A DNA stretch of 64,000 nucleotides from Branchinecta lynchi (Eukaryota; Arthropoda; Branchiopoda; Anostraca; Branchinectidae), in the NCBI GenBank assembly GCA_023053575.1, contig JAKZAP010000018.1, positions 12,862,202 to 12,926,201 of the forward strand. The letters run 5' to 3'. Of the stretch, positions 1 through 11,712 are shown one piece after another. The notes under the pieces are model-generated. The model was not told the DNA's origin and did not search any database. It saw only the letters and a program-made list of their open reading frames with translations. How positions within the stretch are numbered: the first letter of the stretch is position 1; every line of letters begins with the position of its first letter. The position numbers and the translations under genes are program-made.

Positions 1-1546
1 CAAGTCGGACGTAAGACTGAAACTTGGCAGGCGCATCAGGGGCCCCAAAAGAATAAGTTGGAAATAGTCAGTTCCCTGATCCGAGCATCGTTGGGGGAAT
101 GGAGGGAGAGGGAATCCGGAATCTTGAGATATTTATAACTTTTGAACGGGTGATCGGATCTTAATGAAACTTAATATTGGGAAAGATCCCGTGTCTCAGA
201 CGACCAATCTCAAATCTGGACCGGATCTGGTGATTTTGGGGGGGAGCTACAGGGGAGAGCCGGAAATCTTGGGAAACGATTATAGTGGAGGGATCGGGGT
301 GAAACTTGGTGGGAAGAACAAGCACAAGTCCTAAATACATCGTTGACATAACAGGACCAGGTTCGGGCACTGTGGGGGAGTTGGGGGGGGGGGGTCTTGA
401 GTCTGGTGATCCCGCGAGTATAGAACTTCCTGATGTGCTAGGACGATGAAACTTGGGAGGACTATCAGGGATCCGGACAGGCTGACTTGAGAATAGTCGT
501 TTCCCCGATCAAAATATCACGGGGGGAGTGGAGGGGTGGGGAGCCCGGATTTAGTGGCATGTATAACTTTTGGGTTATCGGAATTGAATGAAACTTGGCA
601 AGTGGAAAGAGCTATCGTCTCAAATGTTCCACGTCAAGTCAGGATCGGATTCGATACCTGTGGGGGGGGGGGATTAGAGTGGGGCGCCTGAAATCTCGTG
701 AAACGCTTAGAGTCGAGGGATTTGGATGGAACATGATGGGAAGAAAAAGCATTAGCCCTAGATACGTAACTGACAAAACGAGATCGAATCGGGGCTCTAT
801 GGGGGAGTTGTAGGCTGTTTCCCGGAATGCCGGTGATCGCCAGTGAGAATAGTTCCAGATATCCTAAGGACCGATGAAACTTTGCAGGCGTATTAGCGAC
901 TTAAGGACCAGACATAATGCTCTAGGAATACTCGATTTCCTGGATCCGACCATCTTTGGGGAGTTGAGGGAAGGGGAATACGAAAATCAGTCGCTTCCGT
1001 AAGCTCCGAACAGGTGGTCCGATTCGAGTGAAACTTTATATGTGATAAGACTGATAAGAACTAGATAAGCAAAACATGCGTCCGAAACACATGCGGCCAC
1101 GGTTGGAAGAGTTAGACGAGGGGGAGGGGGTGGACTTTTTAACATCCACAAAAAACAACAGGATGGACAGAAAGGAATGCAAGTTAGACAGTACCGAGGT
1201 TTTGCGGCCTTGATTTGTTATTTGGCATCAGAAACGAATCCCGAAAGGGTATAGGGGAGGGGTGGGGGGAAGGAATTTCGAAATTTGCAGATAGACTATG
1301 CTCCGATTCCAGTCAAACTTAATGAACGGGAATAAGACAAGTCAGATATGCAACTTTTAGGTGTCCGAGTTGTATTCAGCCGCAGCAAACGGGAGTTGGA
1401 AGGAGAGTCCCGGAAATGATGTGGCTCGCATAGGGGTCAAACAAGTGGAGCGATTCAAATGAAACTTTGATTTTAGAGAGATCACATGCCCTAGATGACA
1501 TATTTTAGGGTATTCAAACAGTGTTTACAACGGATACGTCAGCTAC

Positions 1547-1608
1547 GATTCTTCGTCAGCGATATTTCGGCCCTTCTTGGCAAGGGTCCTCGTCAGGCTG
1601 TCAATCCT
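1547..1608 (-). ncRNA. Hammerhead ribozyme motif, intact core
   Basis: The minus strand reads CAGC-CTGACGA, then stem II GG-a-CCCTT with loop GCCAAG and AAGGG-CC, then GAAA-TATC and GCTG. Stem I is CAGC/GCTG, an internal loop, then GATT/AATC. All invariant core bases are present and the predicted cleavage triplet is ATC. Stem III is only the self-complementary ATAT. Confidence 0.7.
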
Positions 1609-1732
1609 CTAGTTCAACTTCGGGGAAGGAAACAAACCTGTTTTAAACAAACCTGTTTGTTAAAAAAGGAAACAAACCTGTAGCTTCAGTTATTTATTAC
1701 AGGTTTGTTTCCTTCCCCGAACCTTAACCAGA

Positions 1733-1794
1733 GGATTGACAGCCAGACGAGGGCCCTTGCCAAGATGGGCCGAAATATCGCTGACGAAGAATCC
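1733..1794 (+). ncRNA. Hammerhead ribozyme motif, mutated core
   Basis: This is the same structure as the minus-strand arm, but CTGACGA has become CAGACGA and stem II carries a mismatch. The change removes an invariant U, so activity is not expected. Confidence 0.6.
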
Positions 1795-2504
1795 TAGAGC
1801 TGACGTATCCGTTGTAAACATTGTTTGAATAAACGTTTCAAAGTCAGCGTGGGCTCAAAGAATATTTATATTTTAGGGTTCGAACTGGATCCGAATACGG
1901 TGGGGGAGAGTTACCTAAAGTTACCTAAAAATTATCAGATTTGAATGAAACTTAATAGGCGGTAAGAGAAAATGCTTCAGATAATACATTTAGGAGTCTG
2001 AACCAGATTCGGCCACAGTAGGGGGAAAGTTTGAGGGAGTACCGGAAATCGTGTGGCCCGTCCACGGACTAAACGAGTGGATCTACTGGGTTGAAACTTG
2101 GAAGGTAGAATACTCATTTGCCCTAGATGATCCGAGGCGATGCCGGTAATGTTCAGACTTGAGTGAAACTAGATATCCTATTTTGGGTCCAATTCACATT
2201 TTGGGATGGCAGGGTATTTCGTGACGTTCGCATCTTCTTTCGTGTACCACCTACTCGTATCAAGCGCCATATGAGCTATTAGCTCTTTTTTTGCAATGGA
2301 GAAGGTTCAGGTTGTGTTACATAAGCTATGGATATCAGGAGGGCATACTTCAGATTGGATTACCTAGTAAGGAACATTCCTTGGCGGCTGTAGTGTCCTA
2401 CGCACGTTTTGAAGTTCTTACTAATGTTAGATGCGCACGGACTATGGCCAAAGTGCGACGTAAGGACCGAGGGGCTGCCACTCTCGGCCACTTTGTGTAC
2501 ACCA

Positions 2505-2652
2505 TTTTGCGCCACCCATCCGCCACGCGCGCCACTCATCCGCCACCCATCCGCCACCCATCCGCCACTCATCCGCCTCCCTTCCGCCACGCGCGCCACC
2601 CTTCCACCACCCATCCGCCACGCGCGCCTCCCTTCCGCCACCCGCCACCCGG
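2505..2652 (+). repeat. Minisatellite, about 9-18 bp units (CCGCCAC.CATC)
   Basis: Variants of CCATCCGCCA and CACGCGCG recur in tandem. Apparent open frames across it on both strands are low-complexity and not genes. Confidence 0.85.
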
Positions 2653-2689
2653 TGTACATCGATTTTTAGAGTGGGCAACCCCTCGGTAA

Positions 2690-3530
2690 GGACAGGAAGC
2701 CAGATGGAGAATTAATGTCATTTTTTCAACCTATTTCGCAAAAAAGTACAAATTTTCGTACTGGTCCGAATTTCTTGAACGAAAGTGTGATCCTGAAATA
2801 GAATCCCGAGCTGAGATCGAAAATGGAATCAAACTGGATGTCTAGTGTACCAGAAAGAAGATCATACATATTGGTCTCTTCGAATCTTAGTAAAGCAAGA
2901 ATATTATTAAGAAAACTCAACAACGAACTAAACTGGTTTTCAAGGTCAATGTTCGAAATCGTGCTTAACACCCTTCGTACACCTTATAAATTGTTTTCAA
3001 AAGCGATTAATGAAATTGCAACTAGTGTTGACTAATGTTCACAGCTTCGTCCTTTGGAATGCATTAGGCTACAGACTAATCTTTTGGGTTTTCTGCATCA
3101 TAGTTGTCAAATTCCTAGAGCTGGAACACATTGTCACCCTTGCTGGTTCTATATGCTGTAGCAGAAACTAAATCGTTTTTTAAGGTGGCTACATCTCTTA
3201 AGTTACATTACTGCAGTCGACGAGAGAACTTAACGATTTTTAAGAGCATGCGCACAGTTTGTGGAAGGTCATTTGCTAACGGGTACAAGAAGTCATCTTG
3301 ATTCTTCCATCCCCATTTCCTTGATTTTCAATTTAGGATCAAGATACAAAAAATTTGAAAAAAAATTGAATAAAAAATTTAATTAAATTTGATAAAAAAA
3401 AAAAAAACCTCATGTGCTATTTTGCTACATCAACCGTTGATGGTGACTGTTCTGGGGGAACAAACGATCTTGTCGTTGTCAGTTTTTTTCGAAAACTTCC
3501 CTTTGGAGCTTATTTAGGTCTCCTCCTTTC
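2690..3530. other. No gene seen
   Basis: AT-rich single-copy-looking sequence with short frames and an A-run near 3400. I see no splice-supported exon. Confidence 0.5.
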
Positions 3531-3543
3531 AACACACCATAGA

Positions 3544-4039
3544 TCACGAGCTTGAAGTCTTGGCTTCCCATGATCCAGACCGTTCACTTTTTATGAAGTA
3601 TCGCAGTATCGAAGCATTTCCAAATACAGGAACCACAGCTTTGACATCCGATACTGGATCAGTCCTGATTAATTCTTCCATTTTTTCTAAGGAATGATTA
3701 CCTTCTACATCCTCAACATTTACTTTCTCGTTCATCAGCTTCGTGGACAAGCTTTAGTTCCACGAATTCCTTGGATTGTAGTCTTTGGAAAGCAGAATAG
3801 CGTGTAGCGAAGCGTCAATCAGTACTTGGCCACGTAGGCTACGGTTCTGGCGATCGCTTTTCCGCTGAGAGGTGAGGGACATCTCCGAGTCCTGACTCCT
3901 CCAGGATGTAGCCTACTGCTCCAAATAAGCTCATCGTGGTATGGAATACTCCAAGTTTCAGGGCGAACTCTGAAAGCACTCGTGAATGCACACTTCCTGG
4001 TGAAGCTGCTACTCGACCGTTTTCATTACTTTCCACCAC
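3544..4039 (-). pseudogene. Decayed protein fragment, DUF6589-like (tentative)
   Basis: On the minus strand the frame from 4039 reads through LGVFHTTMSLFGAVGYILEE and then SGLGDVP. It then continues in shifted frames with RSLRGQVLIDASLHAILLSK and, near 3560, KLVIYGVLKGG. The FHTTMxFLGxxGxIxxxSGL run resembles the repeated DUF6589-type proteins of aquatic invertebrates, recalled from memory. Stops and frameshifts between the pieces show it is broken. An hAT-like MITE lies just upstream. Confidence 0.35.
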
Positions 4040-4096
4040 AGGGGTTGGTCAAGGCTAAATCGAGAATAAATATATGTCGGCTCGCCTGGTCTGGGA

Positions 4097-4502
4097 TAGA
4101 GGTGGGCGAATCCGATCATGACAGGATTCGAATCCGAATCCGAATCCAGGGCTAGGTACGAATCCGATTCCGAATCCGAACCCACCATTTCATGCTGATG
4201 ATTCCACAACGGAATCGATTCCGGATTCGAATCCGTAATCCGTAATAGTTAAGAAATAGATTACTGGATTGGTGGTAAAAAATTGAAAAGTTGGTGAAAA
4301 AAGAGACTGTGTAAAAAGATCGGGAAAGGAAAGCTTGAAGTATGTAGACTAGAAATTACAGCGGATTCGTAAGATTGGAGATTTAGAATCCCAGTCCGAA
4401 TCCAGCCTGACAAGCAGAAGATTCGAATCCGGATTTGAATTCGGCTAAAAGGACGAATCCCGGATTCCAATCTGAATCCGGATTCAGATTCGCCCATCCC
4501 TG
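4097..4502. mobile_element. hAT-like MITE with 8-bp target duplication
   Basis: The 406-bp element has termini TAGAGGTGGGCGAATC and, inverted, CAGGGATGGGCGAATC, with interior runs of GAATCCGAATCC. GTCTGGGA occurs at 4089-4096 and 4503-4510. An 8-bp duplication and (C/T)AGRGRTGGGC ends are typical of hAT non-autonomous elements. A related fragment may lie near 50655-50980. Confidence 0.8.
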
Positions 4503-5149
4503 GTCTGGGATAAAAAGTATAACCGAGTAAATAGATGTATCTTCAATAGCTGGAACACCAAATCATTGAGAGAAAAAGAGTAACCTTTTTTCCCTGGATG
4601 ATTCCCGACCGTAAGTGATAGCTGTGTTCCATTTCAATCCAGGCTTGGGTATCAGAAAGAAAGCCAGAGGATGTCAATGCTAGAGTAAAGAGTCGATGAC
4701 TTTCGAAATTCTCCGAGACTTTCGGATCGAAGGATTTCCGATTTAGGATCGCGGGATATCGAATCATCTGATTTGTGGTGCACAATGCGTACACATTTTT
4801 GTAAAAAAATTATATCATAGGTAGTGCAGTGGATTAGTCATGGGGATACGTTTGCTGGCATAAGCTTTACCTGATTCCAATATGGCAGAAATATCGAATA
4901 ACCTCCAGTGTAGGTCTCAAGGTAGATGGCAAAGAAAAAAAAAATATTACTTTGATAAATCTTAATTAACTTTCCATCCGACTGCATTGTCTTACTTGGG
5001 GTTTTCTTCTAAGGAGACATCATTTGGGTCTTCAAGAAGTTTATTTCTATTAATGAACAGCTCGGGTATATATTTTTTCTTCTTCTAACAATCGATCATT
5101 TTGATGCTGACTAAACTATCTTTACAAAAACAATAACGACGCATATTAA

Positions 5150-5860
5150 TGATATTGAATCTTTTTTTCTGGTGCAAGATACGCCAAATCTGACCTCTCT
5201 TTTTAAGTCTTGGCTTCTCATCAACATTCAGCATCAACTTCGTACTTCAGTAAAAAATAAAACGAACGACGACGAAAATTGTAATTTTTGTTCTTAAAAC
5301 GTAAGCAATGGCACTAAGAGCTGAAGGGCTTATTTTGGGTCGACTCAGGATCTACAGGTTTAGATATATTGTATTTTTTTGTAAATATTTAACATGGAAA
5401 CGCAGTTTGCTTACTTCACTTTTCTTAATAATTTTCGTGTTGTTAGTAAAAAATCGTAAAGATCAAATATCTATGGATACGTAACTTTATTCAGGCACAG
5501 TCGACACCCAATTTGAGTTTTCGGTATCGGCTAGTGATTCCACGTCAGGATCGCAGTTTCATTCAAGAGAATCTGGCCACAGAAAATTGCAATTTTTTGG
5601 GAAAATAGGTTGGAAAAATGCATTAACTTTTTCTGGTGCTTGGTATGCCAAATCTGATCTTATTTTCGGGTTTAGCTTTGCATTTTGCATCGGAACCTTA
5701 CTTCAATTCAAGAATAACGGACGACCACGGAAATCCTATTTTTTTTTCTTCGATAAACGGAAAAAAAGGCACTAAAAACAAAAAAAATCTTATTTTGCGT
5801 CTAGCCAGGATACACAACTTTAGATATGTTGTTTATTTGTTTTGTCTCTACAAGATGGTG
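5150..5860. repeat. Old direct duplication, about 460 bp apart
   Basis: Segments near 5170-5400 and 5630-5850 share TTTTTCTGGTGC, GCCAAATCTGA and a GATACAC/TAGATAT block in the same order, with many differences. The flanking 4510-5150 holds nothing I can support. Confidence 0.5.
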
Positions 5861-5924
5861 TAAAAATTATATCTGTTGCAATTTGTTTCGGGTCGACCCC
5901 TTTTTGGAGGTCATTTTCCCGTAC

Positions 5925-6612
5925 TAATGGTAGGGGAGGGGGTGAAGCGCGAATTCGAAATTTGCAGATAGGCTATACTCCGATTCCAGTCAAACTTGAT
6001 GGACGGGAATAGGAGACGTTGGGACGTTTATGTTTCCGAGTCATTTCAGTCACAGTGGGGGGGGGGGGCGGAAGGGGAGTCCAGGAAATGTTGTGGTTCA
6101 CATAGGGGTCAAACAAGTAGAGCGATTTGAATGAAACTTGGAATCTAGAGAGATCACATGACCTAGCTAGATGATGTATTTTAGGGATCGAACCGGATCC
6201 GACCATGGTGGAGGAGGGGTAGAGGAGATTTACCGGAAATCCCAAAAACGCTTAAATTTGAGTGAAACTTGATAGGCGGTATGAGAAAATGCTTCAGATT
6301 ATCCACTTAGGAGTCGAAACCAGATTCGGCCGCGGAAGAGGGAGTTGGAGGAGGTATCCAAAATCGTGTGGCACGTCTAGGGACCAAGTGAGTTGATCTA
6401 TTGGGATGAAACTTGGAAGGTGAAAAATTCATTTTCCGCAGATGATTCGGGGCGATGCCGGAAATACTCAGACTTGAGTCAAACTAGATATTCTATTTCC
6501 AGGTCCGAAACACATTTTTTGATGGTGGGGTATTTTGTGGCGTTCACATTACTTTCTTTTGTCACCTACTAAGCTCGTATCAAGTGCCATATGAGCTCGT
6601 AGCTCTTGTTTT
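5925..6612 (+). repeat. Family A element, partial
   Basis: Units carry the gaaactt anchor and G-rich tract. The element ends with AAGTGCCATATGAGCTCGTAG near 6585-6612. It lies just upstream of the secreted-peptide promoter. Confidence 0.8.
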
Positions 6613-6916
6613 ATTTACCAGTGTTCAAGCTATCGTCGCTGAAACTTATTTCAACAAAAAATTATTTTCGAGAAGAAAAGCACGTTCAGATCATGTTCGT
6701 CCGTGATTTGACGAAGTAAATTTTTGGTTTTCAAGGCCACTGAAATACGAACTGGCAAGATATGGCAGATACCCTTGAAGAACCTGATACTTCATTCGTG
6801 CTGCTGACACGTTTGTTGCCTAAATATGCAACCGAGCAACAAAGGAGGAGTGTAATACTCAGTTTAATAAGGTTAAAGTTTCTTTTTGGTCTTACTTCTC
6901 TTTCCGTTACAACTAA

Positions 6917-6950
6917 TATAAAACCAAATACCGATTCAGAATTCTCACTC
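6917..6950 (+). promoter_or_regulatory. TATA box and initiator of the secreted-peptide gene
   Basis: TATAAAA at 6917-6923 is followed about 31 bases later by an initiator-like TCACTC with its A at 6948. A start there gives a 39-nt leader before the ATG at 6987. The spacing is textbook for a TATA promoter, but no transcript evidence is available. Confidence 0.55.
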
Positions 6951-6986
6951 GTCAAGTCAATATTAAGGCATATACCATTAGTAAAT

Positions 6987-7048
6987 ATGCGGTCCTTCCA
7001 TACAAGCTCTTTGATGCTACTTGTCTTCGCCGGGTTCCTGGAAGCTCA
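6987..7048 (+). CDS. Exon 1 of the secreted protein: signal peptide
   Basis: ATG at 6987 opens a short basic start, a hydrophobic core (LMLLVFAGFL) and an EA/Q cleavage context. The exon ends with two bases of a Gln codon before GTAAGTG. The longer frame beginning at 6762 has no signal-peptide character, and the TATA box at 6917 lies inside it, so 6987 is preferred. Confidence 0.6.
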
Positions 7049-10000
7049 GTAAGTGACTACTTCATATTAGTATATGTGACGACTTTCGATTTGCTTTCAG
7101 TGTTAATCACCCGTGTGCATGGGGTTTAGAACCTCCATTTTTCTCAACAGCTCAAGTGCCATAGTCTGTGTGTCCGTATGTCTGTTCCGGTTTTACTAAT
7201 TAAGGCAATTCCACGTCAGCTAGGATGACGTGTCATGCGTATCAAGTCCCCTACCCAATACTCAAAGGAACCTTTCCCCGGATCCGATTATCCGTGTCGG
7301 AGTCGACGGAGGAAGAATTCGGGTTGTGAGTGGGTGGTCCGATTCGAGTGAAACTTGACGAGTGTCAAGATTTAGTCAAGATCAAATGCTCTAGATGCTA
7401 TTCATGGATCCGCATCGGACTACGGTGGGGGAGTCGGAGAGTAGGAGGCCTGGAAATTTGGAACATGTAGAAGGCCAAATTAAAAAAAGGATTGGGATTA
7501 CTATTACTTGGTGGCGTCTATAGGTCAGAAAATCTGGCAGAAACTCAGGAACAAATGGCCCGTTTTCTTAATCCCTCACAACTGATGGTAAAAAAAATCT
7601 CTAAATACAATCGATGGATGAAGACGTCATGGGTCCTGTAGATATGCTATAAGTCTGGACCGGTTATGGCGTTGGCGGGAGAGTTGGAGATATTTCCGGG
7701 AATTTCTCCGATTCGAATAATCGATGGTCGGTAGGTAGAACCAACTGCCCTAAATGTAATTTTTTTTGTTTTCCAAGTTGTAAAATTTATTTTAATTTGT
7801 CAATGTTAGTTTATCATATCATCTCTAGTCGAGTTAATGGGTTTTGTATTGCCACTTCAGCGGAAAATACGGACAAAAGCCTAGAAACGTTTCAAGAACA
7901 CAGGTACAAGCGCATACAGGTACCACAAATCCAACAGGGAAATTCCACTATTTGAAAATCTATTATTCGTGAACAGCTTAGCAAGGAATTAACGCATTTT
8001 CATCGGGTCTGCAAGCCTCTTTAACAGAGTAAGCCGGATTGTCAGATCTAAGTCCTTTTTAGTTAAACTTTAACGGTTTTACTTGCAAACGAGTCCTAGC
8101 CACCCTAAAGTGTGAATCTTAACGGGATAGTGCAAACATATTTGTGCCACTAGAACAAAACAGTTTTGTAGGGTCACATGATCAGTCCTACACGTTCAAA
8201 TCAAAATCAAATCAATCAAGTTTACTCCGACTAGCTAAAAGCTAGAAAAGTATAAGAAAATAGTTCAAGATCGTGCTCGACCAAAGTGGGACACTTAGAA
8301 TGAGAGAGCCGGTGATTTGATTCGAGTGAAACTTTATGGGTGGTAGGGTCAAATGGGTTCGAACCGCATCCGACTACGGTGAAGGGATTTGGAGTGGGAG
8401 AACCTGGGAAGTTGGAACATGTAAAAGGACTAAACGAATGAAAGGACTGGGATTATTGTTATTCGGTGGAGTACAGGTCAGACAATCTGGCAGAAACTCA
8501 GGCCACAAATGGCCCATTATCTCAACTCCCCAGTTCACAACTGATGGTAAAACCTCTCTAAAATACAGTCGATGGATGAAACAGGAGGGGAGGGGAGTGC
8601 TGGAGATATTTTCCGGGATTCCTCCGATTCGAGTGAAAGTACCCTATATGTAACATCTTTATCTCCATATAGCCTCTTTACACGGTGCAGGGAGTTGGGG
8701 GTTCCCGAAATTTGTTCGGAAGTTCTCAGATTAGAGTGAAGCTTGATGGGTAGTAAAAACGAATGCTGAGACTCACAGAGATCCAACCTCGGTGGGGAAA
8801 GTTACAAGAGGATGCCGTAAATTTCCCGGAAATGATGGGGCTAGCATAACTCTTGAACGATTATTTTTGGGTCTGGGTAAAACTTCGCAGTTGGTACGAA
8901 ATCCGATGTTCTGTTTCAAATTCCAGATGCGATCTTGAAACTGTTGGGGAGAAGGGGGAGGGTTGAAGGGGGTACTGGAAATTTTGTGACTCGCTTAGAG
9001 TGGAGTGATCGGTACGGGTCTTGGCGGAGGATAGACGGAAGCTCTAAATGTACAGTGTATGATCTGGACAATGTCGGGGGAGTTCGAGGGGGGATTTCTG
9101 GATATTAAAGGTTAACTTCCGACGTTGAGGTTGATATCGATTTATAACAACGAGACTGCCGTTGAAAATAACCTGTTTGAGCCAAAGGAGAGGCAGTTTA
9201 TTATAACTATCTGCCGAGCGCAGCGAGGTTGATTTTTTTTAATGGTCTTAGAGCTTGTTATGCCGATGTCACCTGAGATGGAGGTTTGTTAACTATTATA
9301 ACTTTTCGAAGATAATTTTGTCTTCTTTGGTACTACTTATTTGCTTCTTTTGCAGGGAATTTTTGTTTAGTGAAATGGCAACCCTAGCCTACTCTAGAAA
9401 TGTGAAAATGACTACTGTTGTGACCTGGGTATTTCTTTTTACAACAATACAATCCTTATTCAATACCATGTTTTTCATTTTGTGGCGAAGCAGATGCCAT
9501 CTAGCGGCAGGCTTAATCATGCCTAAATCGGTGTTGCCACTGGTCGTAGAATTCTGCGATTTGCCATACATTTTCGTCGCAGGAACCACCTGTTCCTTAC
9601 CAGTAAATACAAAAAAGAAGCATACAAGTTGAGGCGTATAATTATGAAGATGATAAAGCGTGATTTCTCGTTATTAGTTGGCGAAAAGGACTAGTTTTGT
9701 AGCATAGGTGCCAAAATGTCATTGTTCTTTCCGGACAAAAAGTCACAGGTTCCATAAAAAAAAAAGTGGTAACACTGGAGTTTTTCTCATTGGACTTTTT
9801 AATCAGAGCAAAATCAAGAAAAAGGGGTGTTAAATTGCTCAACAGCAGCCTTTTGGATAGTAGAGGAATTACTTGAAGCAAGTAGGAAGTATTGTAATAT
9901 CAGTTGACAAGTGGCATTTTCACTGGGAATGTGATTGCAACAAGGTATGACTCAGGCTGGTTGGCTAGGAAAGCAACATTTTTCTTCGTTTTTTTACATA

Positions 10001-11712
10001 TTTCTTACAATGTAAACACATTCTGTATTGTTTTTTAGTGTTTTCTGTTTTTCATTTTAAAAGTGATGCCTTTTATTTATCTTTTGGTGGTCAGGTTCTA
10101 CTTTTCAGCATTTGAGGAAAAGTGCTCGATTAACTTCTGCGGAGGTTGATACGGCTTTGTATCATCCTCTCTGAGGCTGGTACGATATCTATAACCTCCA
10201 AAAAATCTATGTCTTAATATGATTACCTGTGGGACATACGAAGATATGCATTACATACCTGCTCGAGAAAAGTTATATTGTGATATGCATATCTCTTGTG
10301 ACCCGATCTGAATGGAACTTGATAATTGGCGAAAGCATATGCGTCCTACACTGTCAGAAGTTTCGGGGCAAAAAGAATCCGCGGTTTCAACAGACAGGAT
10401 GTAGTCACTTGTGATTTCGAAAACGTTATACACTAAATGTTACGCATAGCAAGCATTGCCAGGAAGAGCCCAAAATCCCCCAAAAAAGTCATGTGCTGAA
10501 TATTCCCATTTCATGACGACATACAAAAAAGTCAACATATGCTTTTTCGGCATTTTTTTGGCATTGCCTTTTATGCAGAACATTTCATGCGTAACATTTT
10601 CAAAATCACAACAGGTTAAAGCCCAAGCGTTTTCTGTTGAGTGTTGTCTGCTGAAACTCAGCATCCTTATGTTATCTGTTATGAAACTTCTGACAGTGTA
10701 AATGTTCCATTCAAATATCTGGAGCATCTGCATTCCTTCGCTGAAATACATGCCAACTACTATTGCAAGTGCCGTAAGAGCGTTCAGCTCTTTTTACTTG
10801 TAGTGTGACGAAACCTTATTCGTGACCCTATTATATTTTCAAAGCGCTAGGAAAGCCAATGCCAGACTCAAGGGAGGTCAAAATCGTTTTAGTATCTCGG
10901 TCCTATAGGTTCTCCTCGAGGGAGCTTGGAAGAACACCTAACGGGACGCTCTATTGGGAGCTGGAATCGAGGATTCTGAAATTAAAACATAACATCTGGA
11001 AATCAGGAAGATGATCCATGACTTTTACCATAAAGGACCTGTCTTACCTATAATACTAACACAACATACTCCATAAACATTCCATATTTGTCTAAACCCA
11101 GAGACACCAATTTCGTACGGTAAATTCTAACCCTTCTAACAAAGCCACGCTGATTTTCGCACTTGCCGTGTTTTGCTACTTTCGATTTGTATCACGCTGT
11201 CGAGAATGTCTGCGAGAAGTTTTTCGATAAAAAAAAACCGGTTAGGTAAATTGTTTCCCTGTATTCGCTATAAGTCAACGGGTCGGAAAAGGCTTAAAAT
11301 AGTCAAAACTGTAGGTTATGTGTAGAAAGGACAGCCTATTTTTAAAGTATTCAAATATTTAAAACATTGTAAATTGAAGAATAAATAGTGCGAGGGGACC
11401 TTTAACAGTTTGTGGGTGAAGATTAGCTTTTACCCAAAGGTGGTTTGAAAAGGCTCTGAATGTGTTGACTCGTAGGCTTTCTCCTATTTCAGGTCTCGTC
11501 GTCCAGGGATACCGACCGAACCTTTGGACCCGAGGACCGTGCCGGAAAAAGACTATTTGGATTTTGAGTTTATCAGGCAAACTTGTCTCTTCAATCTTGA
11601 CGCACATTGGTGTAAGGATTATCAAAATGTACTAGAGTTAGCCCAGAAAGCTCGTTGGGAAGATGAGGAAGCAAGTCCTGGCCGAAAGAAAAGATCGTCA
11701 GAATTTTTTTGA
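6987..11712 (+). CDS. Small secreted protein or prohormone-like precursor, two exons (6987-7048, 11493-11712)
   Basis: The predicted product has 93 residues. Exon 1 encodes a classical signal peptide (MRSFHTSSLMLLVFAGFLEA) and stops at donor GTAAGTG; exon 2 follows acceptor TTTCTCCTATTTCAG in matching phase and ends at TGA. After the likely Ala-Gln cleavage come a dibasic Arg-Arg, an acidic and aromatic region, two cysteines eight residues apart (CLFNLDAHWC), and then PGRKKRSSEFF. Gly followed by Arg-Lys-Lys-Arg is the usual signal for prohormone-convertase cleavage and C-terminal amidation, so a roughly 59-residue amidated peptide with one disulfide is inferred. I do not recognise a family. 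The 4.4-kb intron contains family A and a MITE; further exons inside it cannot be excluded. The gene converges on the receptor gene. Confidence 0.6.
7155..9110 (+). repeat. Family A element in the intron of the secreted-protein gene
   Basis: It starts with the AAGTGCCAT terminus and a TGTGTGTCCGTATGTCTG tract, then many diverged units. A block near 7920-8160 (CCACTATTTGAAAAT; TTAAACTTTAACG) recurs near 53960-54130. Confidence 0.75.
9120..10340. other. Intronic sequence, no exon supported
   Basis: A hydrophobic frame at 9255-9632 lacks splice context, and its sequence has a repeat-like feel. Nothing else is seen. Confidence 0.4.
10349..10698. mobile_element. Tc1/mariner-like MITE, TA target duplication
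   Basis: The 350-bp element has inverted ends CACTGTCAGAAGTTTC and GAAACTTCTGACAGTG, flanked by TA on both sides. The same ends bound a second copy at 19550-19934. Confidence 0.75.
11160..11400 (+). repeat. Decayed copy of the repeat carrying the 61951-62193 frame
   Basis: GCACTTGCCG..TT..CTA.TTTCG, AAAAGGCTTAAAA.AGTCAAA and ATAAATAGTG.GAGG occur in the same order as at 61993-62235. The frame is broken here. Confidence 0.6.
11493..11712 (+). CDS. Exon 2 of the secreted protein: mature region and stop
   Basis: This exon has a strong pyrimidine tract and AG acceptor, then 72 codons and TGA. It encodes SRRPG at the start, a Cys-x8-Cys pair in the middle, a DEEAS acidic patch and the basic PGRKKR near the end. 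The sequence is not part of any repeat family seen in this window, which supports a real exon. Confidence 0.65.

Larger units (their letters stand above)
1512..1868 (+). mobile_element. Hammerhead-bearing foldback repeat, copy 1, with 11-bp target duplication
   Basis: This 357-bp insertion in family A is flanked by TATTTTAGGGT at 1501-1511 and 1869-1879. It is an inverted pair: a truncated left arm on the minus strand, an AACAAACCTG-rich centre, and a full right arm on the plus strand ending CTCAAAGAATATTTA. Each arm holds a hammerhead ribozyme motif. A 5'-truncated inverted partial copy joined to a direct copy is a known layout for Penelope-like elements. Confidence 0.75.
1..2287 (+). repeat. 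Family A element (about 145-bp tandem units), 5' end outside window
   Basis: Degenerate units each carry a tGAAACTTg anchor and a GGGGGAGTTGGAGGGGG-type purine tract followed by CCGGAAATC. Anchors near 447, 589, 724, 874 and 1027 give a 135-153 bp period. The element ends in the family 3' signature AAGCGCCATATGAGCTATT near 2257-2287. It is interrupted at 1512-1868 by a hammerhead repeat. Confidence 0.85.

Noticed and set aside
2236..2300. AAGTGCCATATGAGCT ends as a Helitron CTRR terminus
   Set aside because: The hairpin is suggestive, but no CTRR end or A-T insertion site could be shown, so only a general Helentron-like comparison is made.
2291..2689. His/Pro/Arg-rich frames on both strands
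   Set aside because: Produced by the CCGCCACCCATC minisatellite.
9255..9632. Hydrophobic 125-codon frame
   Set aside because: No signal-peptide start in good context, no donor or acceptor partner, and no recognisable domain.
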